A program made the translations under genes and the position numbers. A DNA stretch of 64,000 nucleotides from positions 768,501 through 832,500 of the forward strand of contig CP128835.1 in NCBI GenBank assembly GCA_030388825.1. The letters run 5' to 3'. Source of the stretch: Rossellomorea sp. AcN35-11. GTDB lineage: Bacteria; Bacillota; Bacilli; Bacillales; Bacillaceae_B. Within the stretch, counting starts at the first letter, position 1; each line of letters begins with the position of its first letter. Shown in pieces: positions 36,488 through 44,750 of this stretch. The notes beneath the pieces were generated by a model. That model saw only the letters and a program-made list of their open reading frames with translations. It made no database searches and had not been told where the DNA came from.

Positions 36488-36558
36488 ATGTCATTTTTTT
36501 CTATCCTTTTCTCATGTATACTACTAATAGAAAGCTAGTCAAAGGAGCCTTACTTACT

Positions 36559-38007
36559 ATGGATATCCTATCTACTTTGCTGGGGTTTTTGTTTGTTCTC
36601 AACTTAGTCCTTGCAGGTGTCATCATCTTCTTGGAGCGGAAAGATGCCGGTGCAACATGGGCTTGGCTGATGGTATTGTTTTTCGTTCCACTCCTCGGCT
36701 TTATCCTTTATTTAATCTTTGGTCAGAATTTAAGCAGGAAGCGCCTGTTCGACTGGGAAGATATGAAGAAAATCGGTATTGAAGATTTGATTCAAAGGCA
36801 GATCCATTCCCTGAAAGAGTACCGCTTCCCTTTCAAGAATGATGCATCCTTTCGTTACCAGGACCTCATTTATATGCATCTCCTGAATAATGAAGCCCTC
36901 CTGACCCAGGATAACGAAGTAACCTTGTTTACTCACGGAGAAGACAAGTTCGATTCCTTACTTAAAGACATGGAAACAGCAGAGGATCATATCCATCTTC
37001 AATACTACATTCTCAAGAAAGATCAATTAGGTAAACGAATCCTCGAGAAGCTGATCGAGAAAGCAAAACAAGGCGTCAAAGTCCGGGTCCTCTATGATGA
37101 GATGGGATCTCGGAGGACAAGAAGAAGCTTTTTTAAAGACCTTCTCGCGGCCGGAGGGGAAGTGGCCGTATTTTTCCCTTCTAAAATTCCTTTTATCAAC
37201 CTCCGCTTAAATTATCGCAACCATCGAAAGCTTGTGATTATCGATGGGAAGGTGGGGTATGTTGGTGGCTTTAATATTGGGGATGAATATCTGGGCTTGA
37301 ATCCAAAGTTTGGTTATTGGCGGGATACTCATTTACGGATCGAGGGAAGTTCTTCCCTGGCTATGCAAACGAGATTCATCCTGGACTGGAATCAAGCAAG
37401 CCGCTCCAAAAAGATTGCATATGATTTGCGGTATTTCCCTGTTTCCTCCTTCAGCGGCAATGCCGGGGTCCAAATTGTGACATCGGGTCCGGATTCAGAG
37501 TGGGAGCAGATCAAAAACGGCTATATTAAAATGATCTCTTCAGCCAAACAATCCATCTATATTCAAACTCCCTATTTCATACCTGATGTCAGTCTGTTGG
37601 ATTCATTGCGGATTGCCTCTCTTACAGGAGTGGATGTTCGGATCATGATCCCCAATAAGCCTGACCATTTATTTGTCTATTGGGCAACCTATTCCTATAT
37701 CGGGGAGTTATTGAAGGCCGGTGTGAAGATTTACATTTATGATAACGGCTTTATACATGCCAAAACCATTGTAGTGGACGATATCATTTCTTCTGTCGGT
37801 ACAGCCAATATTGATGTTCGAAGCTTCCGTCTGAATTTTGAGGTGAATGCCTTTTTATACGATCAGGCTCTCTCTGAGAAGTTGAGCACGGTGTTTATGA
37901 ATGATTGCAAGAAAAGTAAACCATTAACTTTGGACGGATATAATGAAAGACCTCTTATCATCAAATTAAAGGAGTCGATATCAAGACTCCTGTCCCCCAT
38001 CTTATAA
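36559..38007 (+). CDS. cls: Cardiolipin synthase
   Basis: This enzyme joins two phosphatidylglycerols to cardiolipin at the membrane. Two N-terminal transmembrane helices (LLGFLFVLNLVLAGVIIF and WAWLMVLFFVPLLGFILYL) precede two phospholipase D domains with HKD motifs: NHRKLVIIDGKVGYVGGFN near 219-237 and IHAKTIVVDDIISSVGTAN near 399-417. ATG at 36559 gives 482 residues, the exact usual length of Bacillus ClsA/YwnE; AAAGGAG is 11 bases upstream. The earlier in-frame start (36514) would add a non-conserved N-terminus. Confidence 0.95.
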   Translation: MDILSTLLGFLFVLNLVLAGVIIFLERKDAGATWAWLMVLFFVPLLGFILYLIFGQNLSRKRLFDWEDMKKIGIEDLIQRQIHSLKEYRFPFKNDASFRYQDLIYMHLLNNEALLTQDNEVTLFTHGEDKFDSLLKDMETAEDHIHLQYYILKKDQLGKRILEKLIEKAKQGVKVRVLYDEMGSRRTRRSFFKDLLAAGGEVAVFFPSKIPFINLRLNYRNHRKLVIIDGKVGYVGGFNIGDEYLGLNPKFGYWRDTHLRIEGSSSLAMQTRFILDWNQASRSKKIAYDLRYFPVSSFSGNAGVQIVTSGPDSEWEQIKNGYIKMISSAKQSIYIQTPYFIPDVSLLDSLRIASLTGVDVRIMIPNKPDHLFVYWATYSYIGELLKAGVKIYIYDNGFIHAKTIVVDDIISSVGTANIDVRSFRLNFEVNAFLYDQALSEKLSTVFMNDCKKSKPLTLDGYNERPLIIKLKESISRLLSPIL

Positions 38008-38086
38008 ACCTGGACATTGCCATAAGTACCTGAAAGAAGGCATAATAGAGGATATAATGTTGGAATAGATAGAGAGGGATGAGTTC

Positions 38087-38365
38087 ATGAGTGTACACAA
38101 AGAGATTACGAAGCATTCAAGCAAACAAAATCAACTGGTACAGCAGTTTATGATATTGGATGAGAGAAGAGAACAAGCAATCGAAGAGACGGTTCATCGT
38201 TGCTTGAACGAACAACCGTTTACAACGGATGGAATAAATCAAGTGACGAATGAAATCAACGCCCTTGCCCGTCAAGGTGTCGTTCCCCAGAGAAAGCTCG
38301 TCACAACTGAAATGGTGAAGGAATATGCAGCTAAATTAAGATCAAACGATTCAACCCGCTATTAA
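38087..38365 (+). CDS. DUF2533 family protein (YpbS-like)
   Basis: This soluble 92-residue helical protein (start SVHKEITKHSSKQNQLVQQF, middle EARDEQ-type acidic and basic helices, LARQGVVPQRKLVTTEMVKEY near the end) resembles the short Bacillus-only DUF2533 proteins such as YpbS. Their function is unknown. The ATG is preceded by a GAGAGGGATG-type site. The gene is isolated and ends in a strong bidirectional terminator. The family call rests on memory and is moderately sure. Confidence 0.7.
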   Translation: MSVHKEITKHSSKQNQLVQQFMILDERREQAIEETVHRCLNEQPFTTDGINQVTNEINALARQGVVPQRKLVTTEMVKEYAAKLRSNDSTRY

Positions 38366-38382
38366 GTGAGTGACGCTGCGAT

Positions 38383-38438
38383 AAAAGACCCTGACACGTC
38401 TAACCATATTTTTGGATAGGCGTGTCAGGGTCTTTTTC
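38383..38438. terminator. Bidirectional terminator
   Basis: AAAAGACCCTGACACG and CGTGTCAGGGTCTTTTT form a 15-bp perfect stem between the converging DUF2533 and DUF2187 genes. Confidence 0.9.
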
Positions 38439-38453
38439 TTGTGAAAGATATCA

Positions 38454-38726
38454 TTATGCTTTTAATGCGCTATTCCACCCATCGTATACAAATACAGGCT
38501 GTGAATCATTTTTCACCCGTTCAATGACGACATAATTTTTATGTGCCACGACGGTTTGATCGTCAGGTAAATCCAGCTTCTTTGCCACATCATTATCCAT
38601 TTTGACAATGACAGTATTCTCCCTGAGAGTTGTTACGACACCATTGATGACTGTATTCTTTCTTTTAAATTGAATGGTATCCCCAAGATTGGCATTGTCT
38701 TTTGAATAAACGAAAGTGTTTTCCAT
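38454..38726 (-). CDS. DUF2187 family protein (YkvS-like)
   Basis: This 90-residue protein forms a small beta-barrel-like domain: NLGDTIQFKRKNTVINGVVTTLRENTVIVKMD followed by NYVVIERV. The pattern is that of DUF2187, a KOW-like group in bacilli with unknown function. The second ATG (38726) has GGGG about 8 bases upstream; the first (38732) is too close to it. Upstream on this strand, TTGACA near 38846-38851 may be its -35 box. Confidence 0.72.
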   Translation of the reverse strand: MENTFVYSKDNANLGDTIQFKRKNTVINGVVTTLRENTVIVKMDNDVAKKLDLPDDQTVVAHKNYVVIERVKNDSQPVFVYDGWNSALKA

Positions 38727-38960
38727 TTTCATGTCCCCTTTTCTTTTATCTAATTGAAAGAATTTTCTAATAATATCATTCTAACTTGTATTGTTATAAA
38801 TTTCAATGTATGACTTATCCTTTTTGTACCACAAATGAAGATTGTCAAAACCTTTTCACCTTTTATTCTTTGCAGCAGTTCCTTACTCTTCCTCTTCGAC
38901 ACTGACACAGGGAAATCCTTCCTTTTTTTATTGGATCACTTCTTGATTACATCCCTAAGA

Positions 38961-38974
38961 TGTAAAACTTTACA
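38961..38974. promoter_or_regulatory. Palindrome in the 350-base gap before the short-chain dehydrogenase gene
   Basis: TGTAAA-AC-TTTACA is a perfect inverted repeat. It lies within a longer imperfect one (AAGATGT ... ACATCATCTT). It is about 110 bases upstream of the dehydrogenase gene and 230 bases upstream of the DUF2187 gene. Nothing else is visible in the AT-rich gap 38733-39084 apart from promoter-like TTGACA. A repressor site is possible. Confidence 0.35.
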
Positions 38975-39084
38975 CATCATCTTTTGATACACCTTATTTG
39001 AGTTCATCAAGAGTGAAGAGTATACTCAACCTAAATGGCAATGGTATTGTCTTGATTCTATAACTAGATTGAGGAGTGTTAAAT

Positions 39085-39801
39085 TTGAATTCCATAAAGG
39101 GAAAAACCGCTATTATAACAGGTGCAGGCCGGGGAATTGGACGTGCTGCTGCGATTGCACTGGCAAAAGAAGGAGTTAATCTTGGATTGATAGGATTGAC
39201 CATTGGCAATCTTGAAAGGGTCGCTGAAGAACTGAAAGAATATGATGTGACCATTTCAGCGGCAACTGCTGATGTAAGTGACCTAGAATCTGTTGAGCAT
39301 GCCGTTGATCACATCAAATCTGATTTAGGACCGATCGATTTCCTGATCAACAATGCAGGGATCGCTCAATTCGGGGGCTTTCTTGAGCTGTCACCTGAAG
39401 AATGGGAAAAAATCATCCGTGTCAACTTGATGGGGGTTTACAATGTAACGAGAGCCGTATTACCTGAGATGATCGAAAGAAAAACGGGTGATATCATCAA
39501 CATCTCCTCCACCGCAGGTCAAAAAGGAGCTCCTGTTACAAGTGCATACAGCGCTTCAAAATTCGGGGTATTAGGATTGACAGAGTCATTAATGCTCGAA
39601 GTAAGAAAGCATAATATTCGTGTGTCAGCTCTTACACCAAGTACTGTGGCCACAGACCTTGCCCATGAAGCCAATCTCATTAACGGCAACCCGGAAAATG
39701 TCATGCAGCCTGAAGATTTGGCTGAACTGATTGTTTCTGGATTAAAGCTTAATCGCAGAGTGTTCCTTAAGAATGCAGGTATGTGGTCGACAAATCCATA
39801 A
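39085..39801 (+). CDS. 3-ketoacyl-ACP reductase-type short-chain dehydrogenase (FabG-like)
   Basis: This 238-residue SDR has the NADP motif [12 protein letters not shown] at residues 12-23, NNAGIAQFG near 86-94, the catalytic Ser in [11 protein letters not shown] near 137-147 and YSASKFG (Tyr and Lys) near 155-161. It resembles FabG, but the main fabG lies in the fatty acid operon, so this is a paralogue with an unknown ketone substrate. The TTG at 39085 has GAGGAG 8 bases upstream, and is preferred to a GTG three codons earlier that overlaps the ribosome binding site. Confidence 0.88.
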   Translation: MNSIKGKTAIITGAGRGIGRAAAIALAKEGVNLGLIGLTIGNLERVAEELKEYDVTISAATADVSDLESVEHAVDHIKSDLGPIDFLINNAGIAQFGGFLELSPEEWEKIIRVNLMGVYNVTRAVLPEMIERKTGDIINISSTAGQKGAPVTSAYSASKFGVLGLTESLMLEVRKHNIRVSALTPSTVATDLAHEANLINGNPENVMQPEDLAELIVSGLKLNRRVFLKNAGMWSTNP

Positions 39802-39809
39802 TGGTGACA

Positions 39810-39845
39810 AGTCCCCCTATAGCGTTTACAGGGGGACTCTTTTTG
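39810..39845 (+). terminator. Terminator of the FabG-like gene
   Basis: AGTCCCCCT, an 11-base loop and AGGGGGACT are followed by CTTTTTG, just after the stop codon. Confidence 0.88.
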
Positions 39846-39880
39846 TTTCGTTATCGTCCCAGCTGACCACAAAACAATAA

Positions 39881-39915
39881 AAGAGCGCCTGCAGGGAACT
39901 GTTCACTACAGGCGC
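39881..39915 (-). terminator. Terminator of the MFS transporter gene
   Basis: On the minus strand GCGCCTG, a loop and CAGGCGC are followed by TCTTTTATTG, just after the MFS stop codon. Confidence 0.8.
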
Positions 39916-39921
39916 ATAGTA

Positions 39922-41109
39922 TTAAAAAGCCAGTGCATTCTTCTTCTCTTCTTTCATGAGGGCGAAGCAAAGAAATATGCCTAAAAGGGATAGTACGGCA
40001 AAGAATAAGTACACCGTGTAAATGGAGTACGTCTCATAGATAAATCCGCCAACAAAGGTGCTGAACCAATTCCCCAGGCCATTTCCTATGGCTGAGTATA
40101 CGGTAACCGCTGTTGCTGTAATATGGGAAGGCGTAATTTCCTTGATATACCTTAAGCCAGCCGGGATGAACAACCCAATGGCAAGCCCCTGCATCACCGC
40201 TGATGAATAGACAAGCCAAAGACTGGGTTCGGTAAAGTATAGGAGCCATCGAAGCATGGATGCACCACCCGCTAACGCAGCCACTGACAGGAGTCCGAAC
40301 TTATCGATCCAGCCGCCTGCCATCCTCATAAAAGGTACTTCCGATAATACGGCGATTAAAAACGCAAGGCCGATCCCGGCATATGTTCCGCCTGAATCCT
40401 CAACGAATAATCCGAAGTACACATTGTTTGCGAGATTTGGGCCGAACACCAGGAACGTTACAGCCAAGAAAATCAGAAACTTCTTCATCGTAAATAACTC
40501 TTTCACCCCTGCCTTCAGATCGAGCTTGGCTGCAGCCCTCTCTTTAGGAAATCGGAATGATAAAAATCCAGACAGGACTAAACAGATAAAGAAAGAGTAA
40601 AAGATGATGGTTGGTCCAATGCTCCCTTCTGAAAGTCTGCCCATCAAGAAGACAGCAATCCCGAATCCCAACGAACCAAACAGACGGATATTTCCGTAGT
40701 TATAGCGTACCTTACTTGTATACTTCAAGCTGATGCTATCGGATACAGGAATGATTGCGCTTTGAAAGATGGCTACCATAATGGCCACCGCCAGTAGACC
40801 AAGGTAAAAGTCCATGAACAGGTAACCGAGTGCGAAAATTCCGGCTACCAAAGAGGTTAAACCAAGGACCACTGTGGGGCGGTTGGTTGTGTCACTTACC
40901 ATTCCCCAAATAGGCTGGAAGAAGATCATCATGATGGGACCTACTGACATGATCGTGCCAATCTGATATCCATTCAATCCAACGCTTTCACTAAGATATA
41001 CACTTAGTAAAGGATATAAACTGCCGACACCGAAAAATGTCAGTAAATAAAACCCCTGTAATGTGAGAATCTGATTTCGTTCCGTTCTTTTCACTACCGT
41101 ATCCCCCAA
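39922..41109 (-). CDS. MFS transporter (YwbF/nucleoside-sugar permease-like)
   Basis: This 395-residue protein has twelve predicted membrane segments and the major-facilitator loop-2 motif GMVSDTTNRPTVV near residues 68-80, with QPIWG before it. The order of segments and PVSDSISLKY near 118 resembles the LacY/NupG-like MFS_1_like group that includes B. subtilis YwbF. Substrate is unknown; sugars or nucleosides are possible. The start at ATG 41109 gives a normal short cytoplasmic N-terminus. It is monocistronic and divergent from the S-box controlled gene. Confidence 0.85.
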   Translation of the reverse strand: MGDTVVKRTERNQILTLQGFYLLTFFGVGSLYPLLSVYLSESVGLNGYQIGTIMSVGPIMMIFFQPIWGMVSDTTNRPTVVLGLTSLVAGIFALGYLFMDFYLGLLAVAIMVAIFQSAIIPVSDSISLKYTSKVRYNYGNIRLFGSLGFGIAVFLMGRLSEGSIGPTIIFYSFFICLVLSGFLSFRFPKERAAAKLDLKAGVKELFTMKKFLIFLAVTFLVFGPNLANNVYFGLFVEDSGGTYAGIGLAFLIAVLSEVPFMRMAGGWIDKFGLLSVAALAGGASMLRWLLYFTEPSLWLVYSSAVMQGLAIGLFIPAGLRYIKEITPSHITATAVTVYSAIGNGLGNWFSTFVGGFIYETYSIYTVYLFFAVLSLLGIFLCFALMKEEKKNALAF

Positions 41110-41315
41110 CCTGTTTTTTTGTCTTCCTTATAGTAGACCTTGAACGTTCCATTGTCTATGAATTTATACCTTTTTATGGATAACTCGTACTTTAGTTCCT
41201 GTCAAAGAGTCTGTTTCCTCTGACCGAATGGGATCAGAAAAATTTCCCGTTTGACTTTTTATAGTAAACCCTTTAAAGTATGGGAGTATATTTAAAGTAA
41301 CTATATAACATATTC

Positions 41316-41422
41316 TTCTTATCCAGAGAGACGGAGGGACTGGCCCTTTGATGTCTCGGCAGCGGACTCCATAGGAGTGCTGTGCCACATCCAGCAAGCG
41401 CAATGCTTGAAAGATAAGGGGA
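41316..41422 (+). ncRNA. SAM-I riboswitch (S-box)
   Basis: The leader shows the S-box order: TTCTTATCCAGAGAGACGGAGGGA, CTGGCCCTTTGATGTC, CGGCAGCGG, then GTGCCACATCCAGC and the closing strand GAAAGATAAGG that pairs with the start. GAGGGACTGGCCC and the P1 pairing are diagnostic. High S-adenosylmethionine should favour the terminator at 41440 and switch off the downstream transporter. Confidence 0.93.
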
Positions 41423-41439
41423 GTGTTTCGTTCTTATGA

Positions 41440-41471
41440 AACCTCTTCTTGTTCTGGAAGAGGTTTTTTTG
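41440..41471 (+). terminator. Expression-platform terminator of the SAM riboswitch
   Basis: AACCTCTTC, an 8-base loop and GAAGAGGTT are followed by seven T residues, 37 bases before the metT-like start codon. Confidence 0.9.
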
Positions 41472-41507
41472 TATTAGTTAACTGAACGAAGACAAAGGAG
41501 TGTTAAC

Positions 41508-42824
41508 ATGATTCAAGAAAAAGGAAATCTATTGGCGTTGTTGCCTTTACTTATATTTGTTTCCCTGTTTCTCGGAGCAGGCATCATTTCTGGAGACTTT
41601 TATGCATTTCCTGTGTTAGTTTCGATTGTCATTGCATCTGTTGCAGCTCTCTTGATGAACCGCAAAGAGAGTCTGACAACTAAGATTGAGCGTTTCGCCA
41701 AAGGAGCCGGGCATCCTGATATTATGATTATGGTCTTTATTTTCCTTTTGGCAGGAGCGTTTTCCGGAGTAGCTGAAAAGATGGGAGCCGTTGATTCTAC
41801 AGTCAACTTTGCCCTTTCCGTCTTGCCTGGAAACTTGATCATCGTTGGATTGTTTGTGATTGCGGCGTTCATTTCCTTATCCATGGGGACGTCCATGGGA
41901 ACCATCGCCGCACTTGCGCCTATCGGTGTCGGGATTAGTTCGGGAACAGACATTTCAATGCCCCTCGCCATGGCGACTGTTATCGGAGGAGCAATGTTTG
42001 GGGATAACTTATCATTTATTTCGGATACCACCATTGCAGCCGTCCGTACGCAGAAAACAGAAATGAAAGATAAATTTAAAGTCAACTTTTTCATTGTATT
42101 ACCTGCCGCAATTATGACGATGGTGATTCTTATCGTTCTTACTATGGGGAACCCATCGACTGTGGGAGCGGAAAGCTTCGATTGGATTAAAATTCTTCCT
42201 TACCTGGGAGTCATTATTGGGGCCCTTGCAGGCTTGAATGTATTTGTGGTGTTAGCAGGAGGCATTGTCCTGTCAGGGTTCATCGGATTCATGGATGGAA
42301 GCTTTACACCATCAAGCTATTTCGGAAGCGTAGCTGATGGAATGACGGGAATGGCAGAGATTGTGATCCTTTCTGTGCTGATCGGCGGAGTCGTTGAGCT
42401 TATTCGTCATAATGGAGGGATACAGGCACTGCTTTATCATGCCACCCGGAAAATCAAATCTCCTCAGGGAGCCCAGCTTGCTACTGCGGGATTGGTGAGT
42501 TCCACTAATCTTTGCACGGCCAATAACACTATTTCGATCATCATTGCAGGTCCCCTTGCTAAAAACATCGGTGAAAGCTATGGTGTTGACGCCCGTAAAT
42601 CAGCAAGTATACTTGATATTTTCTCTTGTTCGATTCAGGGCTTAATTCCTTACGGAGCACAGGCGCTGTTAGTGGCGGAAGTCGCAGGCATTTCCCCTGT
42701 CAGCATCATCCCATATGCTTTTTATCCTATTTTTATCGCCGTTTGCGGTCTGATTGCCATTCGATTTGCTCTGCCAAGATTCACACGCAAATCCGCAGGG
42801 GAAGCAAATCCTGTTCGATCTTAA
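41508..42824 (+). CDS. metT: NhaC-type transporter, probable methionine transporter MetT
   Basis: This 438-residue protein has eleven or twelve membrane segments and belongs to the NhaC/YuiF sodium:proton antiporter-like superfamily: HPDIMIMVFIFLLAGAFSGVA near 68-88, SMGTSMGTIAALAPIGVGIS, MFGDNLSFISDTTIAA and the C-terminal SSTNLCTANNTISI. Control by a SAM riboswitch, together with this family, is the basis on which such proteins were named MetT, a methionine transporter. Transport of methionine is therefore inferred from regulation, not from a binding-site motif. AAAGGAG lies 7 bases before the ATG. Confidence 0.87.
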   Translation: MIQEKGNLLALLPLLIFVSLFLGAGIISGDFYAFPVLVSIVIASVAALLMNRKESLTTKIERFAKGAGHPDIMIMVFIFLLAGAFSGVAEKMGAVDSTVNFALSVLPGNLIIVGLFVIAAFISLSMGTSMGTIAALAPIGVGISSGTDISMPLAMATVIGGAMFGDNLSFISDTTIAAVRTQKTEMKDKFKVNFFIVLPAAIMTMVILIVLTMGNPSTVGAESFDWIKILPYLGVIIGALAGLNVFVVLAGGIVLSGFIGFMDGSFTPSSYFGSVADGMTGMAEIVILSVLIGGVVELIRHNGGIQALLYHATRKIKSPQGAQLATAGLVSSTNLCTANNTISIIIAGPLAKNIGESYGVDARKSASILDIFSCSIQGLIPYGAQALLVAEVAGISPVSIIPYAFYPIFIAVCGLIAIRFALPRFTRKSAGEANPVRS

Positions 42825-42836
42825 TCAGATGTATTT

Positions 42837-42871
42837 AGAGACAGATCCTTTGGGATTTGTCTCTTTTTTGG
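42837..42871 (+). terminator. Terminator of metT
   Basis: AGAGACAGATCC, a short loop and GGGATTTGTCTCT are followed by TTTTTG. Confidence 0.88.
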
Positions 42872-42980
42872 TCTATGTAAAACAACCTGCAACATGGAGA
42901 TTTACTAGGGTTTTCATATGTATGTTGTCCCAAATTCAAATCCCTTCTATTCATGTCTGTCCTCACCCTCATGAAAACGT

Positions 42981-43017
42981 AAAAAAGCAGATCCCAAAGA
43001 ATCTGCTTCTTTTTTTA
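42981..43017 (-). terminator. Terminator of the YueD-like gene
   Basis: AAGCAGAT, an 8-base loop and ATCTGCTT lie between A and T tracts; on the minus strand the stem is followed by six or more T residues, next to the stop codon. Confidence 0.85.
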
Positions 43018-43770
43018 CAACAAATCATTTACATGATAAAGCTTTCCACTCTCAATTTCACGTTCTGTCACGAGCTTGACCAGGGCTTGTGCGACCGTAT
43101 CTGTATCTCGAAGCATGCCTTCGTCTTTATAACGTTGGAAAGCCTCCACATCTGCAAAGGCTTCCTTAGATGATGAGCGGATTTCTCCCTGCATGTCTGT
43201 ATCCATCACACCAGGACTGAACGCAATGACCTGATGGCGGCTATGCTTCCTGGAAAGCTCCAGGCTTACGGTTTCTGTCAGCATGTTCACACCCGCTTTG
43301 GTTGCGCAATATGTACTCCATCCGAATACGGGACGACTTCCCGCTCCTGAGCTGACATTGATCATGATCATCCTGGAGTCTGAACCTCTCACAGCCTTCA
43401 GCATCTCATTGGTGGCAATCATGGGTGACAGTAAATTCACATGGACACTTGTTTCCATTGCTTCGTTCTCTATTTCACCAGATGGATTGATCGGAGTCAC
43501 CACCCCTGCATTTTGAACAACGTACACCTTTTCCGGTGCAAGCCCGACTAGTTTTCTCCCAACTTCACGGAAGACCGCTTCGGTTTCTCCCGATTGTGCA
43601 AGATCACAAGGAAAGAAATCATATGGAACCTCTTTCTCCCTGGCAAGTTTCTGAAGTGTTTCGTTATTGACCCTGGAAATATTGCTCACACCGATTCCCT
43701 TTTCCATAAACAGCTTGGCAATGGACTCACCCAAGCCCCTAGTTGCTCCCGTTACAATAGCATAATCCAT
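43015..43770 (-). CDS. (S)-benzoin forming benzil reductase-like SDR (YueD family)
   Basis: This 251-residue short-chain dehydrogenase has the cofactor motif TGATRGLGESIA at residues 7-18, VVQNAGVVTPI near 83-93, the serine in INVSSGAGSRP near 136-146 and the catalytic YCATKAG near 153-159. The FPCDLAQ and GWSTYCATKAGV features match the YueD (benzil/sepiapterin-type ketone reductase) group in bacilli. The natural substrate is unknown. It is transcribed alone from an ATG preceded by GGAGATG. Confidence 0.85.
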   Translation of the reverse strand: MDYAIVTGATRGLGESIAKLFMEKGIGVSNISRVNNETLQKLAREKEVPYDFFPCDLAQSGETEAVFREVGRKLVGLAPEKVYVVQNAGVVTPINPSGEIENEAMETSVHVNLLSPMIATNEMLKAVRGSDSRMIMINVSSGAGSRPVFGWSTYCATKAGVNMLTETVSLELSRKHSRHQVIAFSPGVMDTDMQGEIRSSSKEAFADVEAFQRYKDEGMLRDTDTVAQALVKLVTEREIESGKLYHVNDLL

Positions 43771-43875
43771 TTTGGAATCATCTCCTTCTTATTTAATGAT
43801 TATAAGGGAGGCTTTTCTTTTTACAAAAACATTCGTCTCGTCTTAATCAAACATTTACAAAAAAACAGCACACCA

Positions 43876-44662
43876 TCAAGGCATGCTCTCATCAATCAAA
43901 TGATATTCAGGAATTAAATCGGACAGAGGAACAATGGAAGCCTTTTTCTCGTAGAGAGGAAGAAATTCCTTAAGCATAGTCGCCACTTTAACTCCAGTCA
44001 CCCCTACATGCCCAATTGCTATGGTAGCGTCGTCCCTTTCCAATTCTTTAGAAAGCAGCCTCGCCTGTTTCCCAATGTGTTGGATTGTATAGATATCATC
44101 AAAAAATAATTCATTTTCAAGATAAGGGACGCCCATTTCTTGTGCTAGTTTAGGGATGACACTTTTTCCCGTTGTTTTACTATCCAGATAGAATAGTCCC
44201 TTTTCCTTGCAAACTTGCAACACAGCCCTCATCACCCTCTCGTCTGCAGTTGCCCTGGAACCCATATGATGGTTGATCCCGACTGCGAAAGGAACCTCTG
44301 CGATCGCTCTTTCTACCCGATCCGTAATTTCATCGCTGGAAAGGGATGTAGTGATCGCCCCGGGGCCAAGCCAGCTTGCTTTACCGGATACCGGTTCCAT
44401 AGGAAGGTGGATGATGACTTCATGCCCCATCCTGTGGGCCCTTTTGGCATCCTCCCTTGTAGTCGGTAAAAAAAGGCATCACCGCAATGGTCAGGGTGAC
44501 GGGTAGGTTCAGGATCTCTTCTGTCCCTTTCATATCATTGCCTACATCATCTATGACGATGGCGAGTTCATTGTGATGCGCTGGAAGGGGCAGAATGTTC
44601 CTTGCCGACATTGAATCATGAAAAGAAAAAGTCAATAGTAACCCGATGATGACGATTCTCAT
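43876..44662 (-). pseudogene. Divergent polysaccharide deacetylase family protein (YibQ/DUF610), frameshifted here
   Basis: A signal peptide (RIVIIGLLLTFSFHDSMSA) precedes LAIVIDDVGNDMKGTEEILNLPVTLTIAVMP, the conserved opening of the divergent polysaccharide deacetylases. The rest (MGHEVIIHLPMEP, VGINHHMGSRAT, FYLDSKTT, DDATIAIGHVG) is read in another frame. The switch is in a run of seven T residues (minus strand) at 44468-44474. One T less gives MPFLPTTREDAKRAHRMGHE and about 261 residues, the usual length. These exported proteins are thought to act on wall or surface polymers, without proof of chemistry. Confidence 0.88.
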
Positions 44663-44750
44663 CCCTCATCACTCCTTTTCTATTATCATGTCCAATCAGA
44701 CAAGGATATACGTATGAGCTTCTGCCTTCAGAGTTATAAGGTCCGTTCTT

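Noticed and set aside
39085-39801. The housekeeping fabG
   Set aside because: It is not in the plsX-fabD-fabG-acpP context and stands alone; it is a paralogue.
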